From assembly GCF_037975245.1 (NCBI RefSeq), contig NC_092564.1:7353984-7417983 (forward strand): a stretch of DNA of 64,000 bases, given 5' to 3'. The notes beneath the pieces were generated by a model, which was not told the origin of the DNA, did no database searches, and saw only the letters and a program-made list of their open reading frames with translations. Within the stretch, counting starts at the first letter, position 1; each line of letters begins with the position of its first letter. This DNA comes from Apostichopus japonicus. Its lineage: Eukaryota; Echinodermata; Holothuroidea; Aspidochirotida; Stichopodidae. A program made the position numbers and the translations under genes. Below are positions 1 to 11,200 of the stretch, one piece after another.

Positions 1-741
1 TTGTAAATTTCTTACATGATACACCGCAGTAGATGTCAATTGTCCATTTTCACGAAATTTTATATATCGCAGAGTCGAGTTCTGCTACCTAGCAACGCAG
101 ACATTGACCTCGATAATTTTTATATCCCAGCCGTTTGTTCAGTACAGTTACGTAGTAAGTTATTTAGGAAGCGCGGTAACTTCGAATTTTGCGTTACTGA
201 TGTGTTATAACAAGAAAGACGGACTATAGTACTCTCGCGTGTTTTTATTACGCCGTCAGTATTCTGTCGATACTTGCAACCATATAAGTAAATCATTGGT
301 GTTTATTACCGTTGTTAATACAGTAATTCAATACTGTTACATTGTGATATCACATACCATATAGGCGCCATAGGGAGCGACGTAACTTGTGACAAAGGAA
401 ATCAAATTTACATTATTCCTAGATTCAAATTTAACTTGATACGTCTAGTATTATTGTCGAAATTATGTAAAATTACTGATTTTGTTAGTTTCTATCCCAA
501 CTTTTTTTAACGATCTCCCCTCCCTCATTCATATATTTTTTTTGCTATGTTCCTGTTGGGCTTATGTCGATGTATAGCACATCATATTGGATATAATTAA
601 CCTACGCTGTTTTGAAGCAGTACCATTTGTTATATGCAGAAACTGTACGACCATATTTAGAAAGGAAATATAATATCCGACCGAACTTAATATCCCGCCC
701 GAAACTTCCCGAGCATTGAATCGTTACAAGATGGTCTCATT
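1..741. other. Unique AT-rich flank, no gene recognised
   Basis: No recognisable gene, RNA or known repeat is seen here. A 64-codon open frame runs from the ATG at 16 to 210 on the + strand. Its product has no motif I recognise, no clear signal peptide and no neighbouring exon-like frame, so it is most likely a chance frame. The stretch is rich in short A/T runs, such as the T-rich run near 533-543. It ends at the 8-bp direct repeat that starts the transposon-like element. Confidence 0.6.
734..741. repeat. Putative target-site duplication, left copy
   Basis: GTCTCATT lies immediately outside the left inverted repeat. It matches GCCTCATT at 1891-1898 at 7 of 8 positions. A shifted reading (CTCATTCA at 736-743 and 1893-1900) is a perfect 8-base direct repeat but would leave the two inverted ends unequal by a few bases, so the exact boundary is uncertain by about 2 bp. 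Confidence 0.5.
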
Positions 742-843
742 CAACGAGGTAAATGAATCTGGAGAAACTATCACACAGTAAATACGCGCGTACGCGCGTA
801 CCATGTATGGAGGGTCATATGATGTGTTCCAGGGTGGTACTAA
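742..843 (+). repeat. Left terminal inverted repeat of the element
   Basis: This arm pairs with 1798-1890. It is about 9 bases longer than its partner because its middle part (about 764-795) is diverged and contains an extra alternating CG-rich stretch. The inner block around 799-843 (from CCATGTATGG through AGGGTGGTAC) is nearly identical to the complement of the right arm. Confidence 0.7.
783..800. repeat. 18-bp perfect palindrome TACGCGCGTACGCGCGTA
   Basis: This stretch reads identically on both strands and is an alternating purine-pyrimidine run, so it could form a cruciform or left-handed DNA. It lies inside the left inverted repeat. The right repeat has only a single TACGCGCG at the equivalent place (1841-1848), so the palindrome appears to be a local duplication after insertion or a difference between the original ends. 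Confidence 0.75.
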
Positions 844-893
844 TATACTACTCTCCCTATTACGCATGATAATTTCACCCAACTAGTATAGTC

Positions 894-916
894 AGTATTG
901 CGAAGTTCGCCATACT
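894..916. repeat. Near-perfect 23-bp palindrome inside the element
   Basis: AGTATTGCGAA is followed at once by its near complement GTTCGCCATACT, with one mismatch in the stem and almost no loop. A related sequence in opposite orientation lies at about 1151-1169 (GGCCGAAATTCGCAATACT). The complement of that copy matches AGTATTGCGAA at 894-904 and, less exactly, the CGGCCAC at 925-931. The element therefore has a second, nested inverted repeat enclosing about 220 bp. Confidence 0.6.
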
Positions 917-1797
917 GCGAAAATCGGCCACCCTTAAGAAACACACGATTTCACCATGACAACCTATAGCAACAGCCAATTTCACGAAAAATTACGAAGC
1001 TACAGTTATTTTCTCTCCAAAATGACCCGTGTGCAAGAAATTACTTACATATTTGTCAATAAAATGACGAAAGATCTATGAAGTCTGTTATAATTACTGA
1101 AAAAGCAACAGCGCCACCAATTTTTACCAGCGCCACACTGTAGGTTGCGTGGCCGAAATTCGCAATACTCTAGCAAGAAATACCAGTTCCACAATCACGA
1201 AGAATTTTCTTGGAAAACAACGTGAAAACAGTTTGCAGGAAAGAAAGTTTGGCCGTGTATCGTACTAAAACACAATTCTCCCACCATATGAAGTATATTT
1301 TCTGGTGATTTATACCAGAAGATTTAGTTTTGGGGTGTTTTAAGTCTTAAGTGGGCGAACTTCGAAGTCACCATCCTACGTAAATGTGTTTGCGTGCTTA
1401 GAGCAGCAGACGACACCCGTTACCTAGCAATAACCGTGCTTGTAGCCTAACGTGATAGCTATATTTCCGTCGAGCAGCATTAGGCTCTGTTCCATGGAGA
1501 ATTCCGTGGTTGCACTGAACTAAACATTTCCCCACATTTCATTCACTTATAGCGTGTTGTAATAACGTTAGGCCATATGAGACAAAGCTTGCCTCTAGAA
1601 CTGTATTAATAAGTAAGATCTATTATGTAGAAGGCCTGCCTTCATTCAAGAGAATAAGGTTGAACGTTAGCATTAGCACTATTTCGTAGGCCTGAAGTAC
1701 CAGTACCTTCTTATGCCGTTAGTTCCCATGTCCGAACCGACCAATCTTTCACGAAGTCACTAACACTGTTCTCGAACTGCTACAGAGAAATATCAGT

Positions 1798-1890
1798 ATA
1801 GTACCACCCTGGAACACATCACATGACCCTCCATACATGGTACGCGCGCACCCAATTGACATGAATCCTCCAGAATCATTTACCTCGTTG
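1798..1890 (-). repeat. Right terminal inverted repeat of the element
   Basis: This is the reverse-complement partner of 742-843. Its outer end is CCTCGTTG at 1883-1890, next to the direct repeat copy at 1891-1898. Where the left arm has a doubled TACGCGCG palindrome, this arm has only a single TACGCGCG followed by unrelated bases. Confidence 0.7.
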
Positions 1891-1898
1891 GCCTCATT
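1891..1898. repeat. Putative target-site duplication, right copy
   Basis: GCCTCATT directly follows the right inverted repeat and pairs with GTCTCATT at 734-741 with one mismatch. Its length is the main basis for suggesting an 8-bp-duplicating superfamily. Confidence 0.5.
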
Positions 1899-2209
1899 CA
1901 CTAAAGGTGGCATACTCCTTTTTAGAGTCTATATCAATCCGCTTTATATTGTTCTCCTTCAGGAAAAGTGCCAAAAAGCAGCAGGAGAACATCTTTTGTG
2001 ACCTGTTATCAATCATAATCTAGTTTTTTTGTGGCTTGCATGTTGAAGAGCATGAATGGAAGTACATGTGGTGAGAAAATTGGGTCAATTGAGGCAATTT
2101 TAGACCCATTTAGGCCTCCCAGGAGCAGCGTAGGAAAATTGTTTACACTGAGTGAAGAGGTTTGTTTACAAGTGACGAAAACTTCCGGCTCGGATAGCAA
2201 AAACTCTAG
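1899..2209. other. Unique sequence between the element and the satellite array; overlapping unrecognised open frames
   Basis: No gene is recognised. Two overlapping open frames of 62-63 codons lie on opposite strands (2031-2219 on + and 2009-2200 on -), both needing a non-ATG first codon to reach full length. The + frame is less A/T-rich than its surroundings and runs 10 bases into the first satellite unit before stopping. It could be a fossil fragment of a coding sequence cut off by the array, but I see no domain motif, splice context or homologue. The stretch ends at a sharp junction with the array at 2209/2210. Confidence 0.4.
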
Positions 2210-5200
2210 GTTTCCGTAGTGTATTTATTTAGAAATCACCATACATATGTACAAATTATGCCCGAAATTAGCGTCTAATTCGTTCCTTATGGACGCAATC
2301 TACACGTAATAATGCTCACTCGTGCCTGCTTGGGCTTGAAGGAACAAAAATGCGAACAAGCGAGGGTATATACCCCTGAAAAGTAGCTTTCTGATATCAT
2401 TTACACGTAAACAATTCCGCTATGGCGATTGTATATAGCTTCGACACGCGGGATAGATTACGTAATCACTGCAATTGCCTATAGCAGATCGGTAATAGCT
2501 ATTTATTGACCGTGAAAATGGTTTCCGTAGTGTATTTATTTAGAAATCACCATACATATGTACAAATTATGCCCGAAATTAGCGTCTAATTCGTTCCTTA
2601 TGGACGCAATCTACACGTAATAATGCTCACTCGTGCCTGCTTGGGCTTGAAGGAACAAAAATGCGAACAAGCGAGGGTATATACCCCTGAAAAGTAGCTT
2701 TCTGATATCATTTACACGTAAACAATTCCGCTATGGCGATTGTATATAGCTTCGACACGCGGGATAGATTACGTAATCACTGCAATTGCCTATAGCAGAT
2801 CGGTAATAGCTATTTATTGACCGTGAAAATGGTTTCCCTAGTGTATTTATTTAGAAATCACCATACATATGTACAAATTATGCCCGAAATTAGCGTCTAA
2901 TTCGTTCCTTATGGACGCAATCTACACGTAATAATGCTCACTCGTGCCTGCTTGGGCTTGAAGGAACAAAAATGCGAACAAGCGAGGGTATATACCCCTG
3001 AAAAGTAGCTTTCTGATATCATTTACACGTAAACAATTCCGCTATGGCGATTGTATATAGCTTCGACACGCGGGATAGATTACGTAATCACTGCAATTGC
3101 CTATAGCAGATCGGTAATAGCTATTTATTGACCGTGAAAATGGTTTCCGTAGTGTATTTATTTAGAAATCACCATACATATGTACAAATTATGCCCGAAA
3201 TTAGCGTCTAATTCGTTCCTTATGGACGCAATCTACACGTAATAATGCTCACTCGTGCCTGCTTGGGCTTGAAGGAACAAAAATGCGAACAAGCGAGGGT
3301 ATATACCCCTGAAAAGTAGCTTTCTGATATCATTTACACGTAAACAATTCCGCTATGGCGATTGTATATAGCTTCGACACGCGGGATAGATTACGTAATC
3401 ACTGCAATTGCCTATAGCAGATCGGTAATAGCTATTTATTGACCGTGAAAATGGTTTCCGTAGTGTATTTATTTAGAAATCACCATACATATGTACAAAT
3501 TATGCCCGAAATTAGCGTCTAATTCGTTCCTTATGGACGCAATCTACACGTAATAATGCTCACTCGTGCCTGCTTGGGCTTGAAGGAACAAAAATGCGAA
3601 CAAGCGAGGGTATATACCCCTGAAAAGTAGCTTTCTGATATCATTTACACGTAAACAATTCCGCTATGGCGATTGTATATAGCTTCGACACGCGGGATAG
3701 ATTACGTAATCACTGCAATTGCCTATAGCAGATCGGTAATAGCTATTTATTGACCGTGAAAATGGTTTCCCTAGTGTATTTATTTAGAAATCACCATACA
3801 TATGTACAAATTATGCCCGAAATTAGCGTCTAATTCGTTCCTTATGGACGCAATCTACACGTAATAATGCTCACTCGTGCCTGCTTGGGCTTGAAGGAAC
3901 AAAAATGCGAACAAGCGAGGGTATATACCCCTGAAAAGTAGCTTTCTGATATCATTTACACGTAAACAATTCCGCTATGGCGATTGTATATAGCTTCGAC
4001 ACGCGGGATAGATTACGTAATCACTGCAATTGCCTATAGCAGATCGGTAATAGCTATTTATTGACCGTGAAAATGGTTTCCCTAGTGTATTTATTTAGAA
4101 ATCACCATACATATGTACAAATTATGCCCGAAATTAGCGTCTAATTCGTTCCTTATGGACGCAATCTACACGTAATAATGCTCACTCGTGCCTGCTTGGG
4201 CTTGAAGGAACAAAAATGCGAACAAGCGAGGGTATATACCCCTGAAAAGTAGCTTTCTGATATCATTTACACGTAAACAATTCCGCTATGGCGATTGTAT
4301 ATAGCTTCGACACGCGGGATAGATTACGTAATCACTGCAATTGCCTATAGCAGATCGGTAATAGCTATTTATTGACCGTGAAAATGGTTTCCCTAGTGTA
4401 TTTATTTAGAAATCACCATACATATGTACAAATTATGCCCGAAATTAGCGTCTAATTCGTTCCTTATGGACGCAATCTACACGTAATAATGCTCACTCGT
4501 GCCTGCTTGGGCTTGAAGGAACAAAAATGCGAACAAGCGAGGGTATATACCCCTGAAAAGTAGCTTTCTGATATCATTTACACGTAAACAATTCCGCTAT
4601 GGCGATTGTATATAGCTTCGACACGCGGGATAGATTACGTAATCACTGCAATTGCCTATAGCAGATCGGTAATAGCTATTTATTGACCGTGAAAATGGTT
4701 TCCGTAGTGTATTTATTTAGAAATCACCATACATATGTACAAATTATGCCCGAAATTAGCGTCTAATTCGTTCCTTATGGACGCAATCTACACGTAATAA
4801 TGCTCACTCGTGCCTGCTTGGGCTTGAAGGAACAAAAATGCGAACAAGCGAGGGTATATACCCCTGAAAAGTAGCTTTCTGATATCATTTACACGTAAAC
4901 AATTCCGCTATGGCGATTGTATATAGCTTCGACACGCGGGATAGATTACGTAATCACTGCAATTGCCTATAGCAGATCGGTAATAGCTATTTATTGACCG
5001 TGAAAATGGTTTCCGTAGTGTATTTATTTAGAAATCACCATACATATGTACAAATTATGCCCGAAATTAGCGTCTAATTCGTTCCTTATGGACGCAATCT
5101 ACACGTAATAATGCTCACTCGTGCCTGCTTGGGCTTGAAGGAACAAAAATGCGAACAAGCGAGGGTATATACCCCTGAAAAGTAGCTTTCTGATATCATT

Positions 5201-8200
5201 TACACGTAAACAATTCCGCTATGGCGATTGTATATAGCTTCGACACGCGGGATAGATTACGTAATCACTGCAATTGCCTATAGCAGATCGGTAATAGCTA
5301 TTTATTGACCGTGAAAATGGTTTCCCTAGTGTATTTATTTAGAAATCACCATACATATGTACAAATTATGCCCGAAATTAGCGTCTAATTCGTTCCTTAT
5401 GGACGCAATCTACACGTAATAATGCTCACTCGTGCCTGCTTGGGCTTGCAGGAACAAAAATGCGAACAAGCGAGGGTATATACCCCTGAAAAGTAGCTTT
5501 CTGATATCATTTACACGTAAACAATTCCGCTATGGCGATTGTATATAGCTTCGACACGCGGGATAGATTACGTAATCACTGCAATTGCCTATAGCAGATC
5601 GGTAATAGCTATTTATTGACCGTGAAAATGGTTTCCCTAGTGTATTTATTTAGAAATCACCATACATATGTACAAATTATGCCCGAAATTAGCGTCTAAT
5701 TCGTTCCTTATGGACGCAATCTACACGTAATAATGCTCACTCGTGCCTGCTTGGGCTTGAAGGAACAAAAATGCGAACAAGCGAGGGTATATACCCCTGA
5801 AAAGTAGCTTTCTGATATCATTTACACGTAAACAATTCCGCTATGGCGATTGTATATAGCTTCGACACGCGGGATAGATTACGTAATCACTGCAATTGCC
5901 TATAGCAGATCGGTAATAGCTATTTATTGACCGTGAAAATGGTTTCCCTAGTGTATTTATTTAGAAATCACCATACATATGTACAAATTATGCCCGAAAT
6001 TAGCGTCTAATTCGTTCCTTATGGACGCAATCTACACGTAATAATGCTCACTCGTGCCTGCTTGGGCTTGAAGGAACAAAAATGCGAACAAGCGAGGGTA
6101 TATACCCCTGAAAAGTAGCTTTCTGATATCATTTACACGTAAACAATTCCGCTATGGCGATTGTATATAGCTTCGACACGCGGGATAGATTACGTAATCA
6201 CTGCAATTGCCTATAGCAGATCGGTAATAGCTATTTATTGACCGTGAAAATGGTTTCCCTAGTGTATTTATTTAGAAATCACCATACATATGTACAAATT
6301 ATGCCCGAAATTAGCGTCTAATTCGTTCCTTATGGACGCAATCTACACGTAATAATGCTCACTCGTGCCTGCTTGGGCTTGAAGGAACAAAAATGCGAAC
6401 AAGCGAGGGTATATACCCCTGAAAAGTAGCTTTCTGATATCATTTACACGTAAACAATTCCGCTATGGCGATTGTATATAGCTTCGACACGCGGGATAGA
6501 TTACGTAATCACTGCAATTGCCTATAGCAGATCGGTAATAGCTATTTATTGACCGTGAAAATGGTTTCCGTAGTGTATTTATTTAGAAATCACCATACAT
6601 ATGTACAAATTATGCCCGAAATTAGCGTCTAATTCGTTCCTTATGGACGCAATCTACACGTAATAATGCTCACTCGTGCCTGCTTGGGCTTGAAGGAACA
6701 AAAATGCGAACAAGCGAGGGTATATACCCCTGAAAAGTAGCTTTCTGATATCATTTACACGTAAACAATTCCGCTATGGCGATTGTATATAGCTTCGACA
6801 CGCGGGATAGATTACGTAATCACTGCAATTGCCTATAGCAGATCGGTAATAGCTATTTATTGACCGTGAAAATGGTTTCCCTAGTGTATTTATTTAGAAA
6901 TCACCATACATATGTACAAATTATGCCCGAAATTAGCGTCTAATTCGTTCCTTATGGACGCAATCTACACGTAATAATGCTCACTCGTGCCTGCTTGGGC
7001 TTGAAGGAACAAAAATGCGAACAAGCGAGGGTATATACCCCTGAAAAGTAGCTTTCTGATATCATTTACACGTAAACAATTCCGCTATGGCGATTGTATA
7101 TAGCTTCGACACGCGGGATAGATTACGTAATCACTGCAATTGCCTATAGCAGATCGGTAATAGCTATTTATTGACCGTGAAAATGGTTTCCCTAGTGTAT
7201 TTATTTAGAAATCACCATACATATGTACAAATTATGCCCGAAATTAGCGTCTAATTCGTTCCTTATGGACGCAATCTACACGTAATAATGCTCACTCGTG
7301 CCTGCTTGGGCTTGAAGGAACAAAAATGCGAACAAGCGAGGGTATATACCCCTGAAAAGTAGCTTTCTGATATCATTTACACGTAAACAATTCCGCTATG
7401 GCGATTGTATATAGCTTCGACACGCGGGATAGATTACGTAATCACTGCAATTGCCTATAGCAGATCGGTAATAGCTATTTATTGACCGTGAAAATGGTTT
7501 CCGTAGTGTATTTATTTAGAAATCACCATACATATGTACAAATTATGCCCGAAATTAGCGTCTAATTCGTTCCTTATGGACGCAATCTACACGTAATAAT
7601 GCTCACTCGTGCCTGCTTGGGCTTGAAGGAACAAAAATGCGAACAAGCGAGGGTATATACCCCTGAAAAGTAGCTTTCTGATATCATTTACACGTAAACA
7701 ATTCCGCTATGGCGATTGTATATAGCTTCGACACGCGGGATAGATTACGTAATCACTGCAATTGCCTATAGCAGATCGGTAATAGCTATTTATTGACCGT
7801 GAAAATGGTTTCCGTAGTGTATTTATTTAGAAATCACCATACATATGTACAAATTATGCCCGAAATTAGCGTCTAATTCGTTCCTTATGGACGCAATCTA
7901 CACGTAATAATGCTCACTCGTGCCTGCTTGGGCTTGAAGGAACAAAAATGCGAACAAGCGAGGGTATATACCCCTGAAAAGTAGCTTTCTGATATCATTT
8001 ACACGTAAACAATTCCGCTATGGCGATTGTATATAGCTTCGACACGCGGGATAGATTACGTAATCACTGCAATTGCCTATAGCAGATCGGTAATAGCTAT
8101 TTATTGACCGTGAAAATGGTTTCCCTAGTGTATTTATTTAGAAATCACCATACATATGTACAAATTATGCCCGAAATTAGCGTCTAATTCGTTCCTTATG

Positions 8201-11200
8201 GACGCAATCTACACGTAATAATGCTCACTCGTGCCTGCTTGGGCTTGAAGGAACAAAAATGCGAACAAGCGAGGGTATATACCCCTGAAAAGTAGCTTTC
8301 TGATATCATTTACACGTAAACAATTCCGCTATGGCGATTGTATATAGCTTCGACACGCGGGATAGATTACGTAATCACTGCAATTGCCTATAGCAGATCG
8401 GTAATAGCTATTTATTGACCGTGAAAATGGTTTCCCTAGTGTATTTATTTAGAAATCACCATACATATGTACAAATTATGCCCGAAATTAGCGTCTAATT
8501 CGTTCCTTATGGACGCAATCTACACGTAATAATGCTCACTCGTGCCTGCTTGGGCTTGAAGGAACAAAAATGCGAACAAGCGAGGGTATATACCCCTGAA
8601 AAGTAGCTTTCTGATATCATTTACACGTAAACAATTCCGCTATGGCGATTGTATATAGCTTCGACACGCGGGATAGATTACGTAATCACTGCAATTGCCT
8701 ATAGCAGATCGGTAATAGCTATTTATTGACCGTGAAAATGGTTTCCCTAGTGTATTTATTTAGAAATCACCATACATATGTACAAATTATGCCCGAAATT
8801 AGCGTCTAATTCGTTCCTTATGGACGCAATCTACACGTAATAATGCTCACTCGTGCCTGCTTGGGCTTGAAGGAACAAAAATGCGAACAAGCGAGGGTAT
8901 ATACCCCTGAAAAGTAGCTTTCTGATATCATTTACACGTAAACAATTCCGCTATGGCGATTGTATATAGCTTCGACACGCGGGATAGATTACGTAATCAC
9001 TGCAATTGCCTATAGCAGATCGGTAATAGCTATTTATTGACCGTGAAAATGGTTTCCGTAGTGTATTTATTTAGAAATCACCATACATATGTACAAATTA
9101 TGCCCGAAATTAGCGTCTAATTCGTTCCTTATGGACGCAATCTACACGTAATAATGCTCACTCGTGCCTGCTTGGGCTTGAAGGAACAAAAATGCGAACA
9201 AGCGAGGGTATATACCCCTGAAAAGTAGCTTTCTGATATCATTTACACGTAAACAATTCCGCTATGGCGATTGTATATAGCTTCGACACGCGGGATAGAT
9301 TACGTAATCACTGCAATTGCCTATAGCAGATCGGTAATAGCTATTTATTGACCGTGAAAATGGTTTCCGTAGTGTATTTATTTAGAAATCACCATACATA
9401 TGTACAAATTATGCCCGAAATTAGCGTCTAATTCGTTCCTTATGGACGCAATCTACACGTAATAATGCTCACTCGTGCCTGCTTGGGCTTGAAGGAACAA
9501 AAATGCGAACAAGCGAGGGTATATACCCCTGAAAAGTAGCTTTCTGATATCATTTACACGTAAACAATTCCGCTATGGCGATTGTATATAGCTTCGACAC
9601 GCGGGATAGATTACGTAATCACTGCAATTGCCTATAGCAGATCGGTAATAGCTATTTATTGACCGTGAAAATGGTTTCCCTAGTGTATTTATTTAGAAAT
9701 CACCATACATATGTACAAATTATGCCCGAAATTAGCGTCTAATTCGTTCCTTATGGACGCAATCTACACGTAATAATGCTCACTCGTGCCTGCTTGGGCT
9801 TGCAGGAACAAAAATGCGAACAAGCGAGGGTATATACCCCTGAAAAGTAGCTTTCTGATATCATTTACACGTAAACAATTCCGCTATGGCGATTGTATAT
9901 AGCTTCGACACGCGGGATAGATTACGTAATCACTGCAATTGCCTATAGCAGATCGGTAATAGCTATTTATTGACCGTGAAAATGGTTTCCCTAGTGTATT
10001 TATTTAGAAATCACCATACATATGTACAAATTATGCCCGAAATTAGCGTCTAATTCGTTCCTTATGGACGCAATCTACACGTAATAATGCTCACTCGTGC
10101 CTGCTTGGGCTTGAAGGAACAAAAATGCGAACAAGCGAGGGTATATACCCCTGAAAAGTAGCTTTCTGATATCATTTACACGTAAACAATTCCGCTATGG
10201 CGATTGTATATAGCTTCGACACGCGGGATAGATTACGTAATCACTGCAATTGCCTATAGCAGATCGGTAATAGCTATTTATTGACCGTGAAAATGGTTTC
10301 CCTAGTGTATTTATTTAGAAATCACCATACATATGTACAAATTATGCCCGAAATTAGCGTCTAATTCGTTCCTTATGGACGCAATCTACACGTAATAATG
10401 CTCACTCGTGCCTGCTTGGGCTTGAAGGAACAAAAATGCGAACAAGCGAGGGTATATACCCCTGAAAAGTAGCTTTCTGATATCATTTACACGTAAACAA
10501 TTCCGCTATGGCGATTGTATATAGCTTCGACACGCGGGATAGATTACGTAATCACTGCAATTGCCTATAGCAGATCGGTAATAGCTATTTATTGACCGTG
10601 AAAATGGTTTCCCTAGTGTATTTATTTAGAAATCACCATACATATGTACAAATTATGCCCGAAATTAGCGTCTAATTCGTTCCTTATGGACGCAATCTAC
10701 ACGTAATAATGCTCACTCGTGCCTGCTTGGGCTTGAAGGAACAAAAATGCGAACAAGCGAGGGTATATACCCCTGAAAAGTAGCTTTCTGATATCATTTA
10801 CACGTAAACAATTCCGCTATGGCGATTGTATATAGCTTCGACACGCGGGATAGATTACGTAATCACTGCAATTGCCTATAGCAGATCGGTAATAGCTATT
10901 TATTGACCGTGAAAATGGTTTCCCTAGTGTATTTATTTAGAAATCACCATACATATGTACAAATTATGCCCGAAATTAGCGTCTAATTCGTTCCTTATGG
11001 ACGCAATCTACACGTAATAATGCTCACTCGTGCCTGCTTGGGCTTGAAGGAACAAAAATGCGAACAAGCGAGGGTATATACCCCTGAAAAGTAGCTTTCT
11101 GATATCATTTACACGTAAACAATTCCGCTATGGCGATTGTATATAGCTTCGACACGCGGGATAGATTACGTAATCACTGCAATTGCCTATAGCAGATCGG

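Larger units (their letters stand above)
742..1890. mobile_element. Non-autonomous DNA transposon-like element with long terminal inverted repeats
   Basis: The two ends are inverted copies of each other. The outermost 22 bases (742-763 against the complement of 1869-1890, starting CAACGAGGTAAATGA) match at 21 positions. After a diverged stretch of about 27-36 bases, a second block of about 45 bases (about 796-843 against 1798-1845) matches with one mismatch. The outer flanks carry an imperfect 8-bp direct repeat (GTCTCATT at 734-741, GCCTCATT at 1891-1898). The roughly 950-bp interior has no long open frame, so no transposase is encoded and the element would depend on one supplied in trans. 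An 8-bp target duplication with termini beginning CA fits the hAT, P or Merlin superfamilies. I cannot decide between them and do not recognise a named family. The mismatches within the repeats and target site suggest an old insertion. Confidence 0.6.

Noticed and set aside
16-210. 64-codon open frame on the + strand
   Set aside because: It has no recognised motif, no coding-like neighbours and a length expected by chance in this composition.
2009-2219. Overlapping open frames on both strands next to the array as a possible gene
   Set aside because: Both lack an ATG at the full-length start, mirror each other on opposite strands and show no known domain. I kept the stretch only as unannotated flank with a remark on a possible fossil exon.
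2751-2764. CENP-B-box-like motif TTCGACACGCGGGA
   Set aside because: The CENP-B box needs TTCG and CGGG separated by seven bases with an A in the middle. Here the spacing is five and the A is missing, so it does not meet the known requirement.
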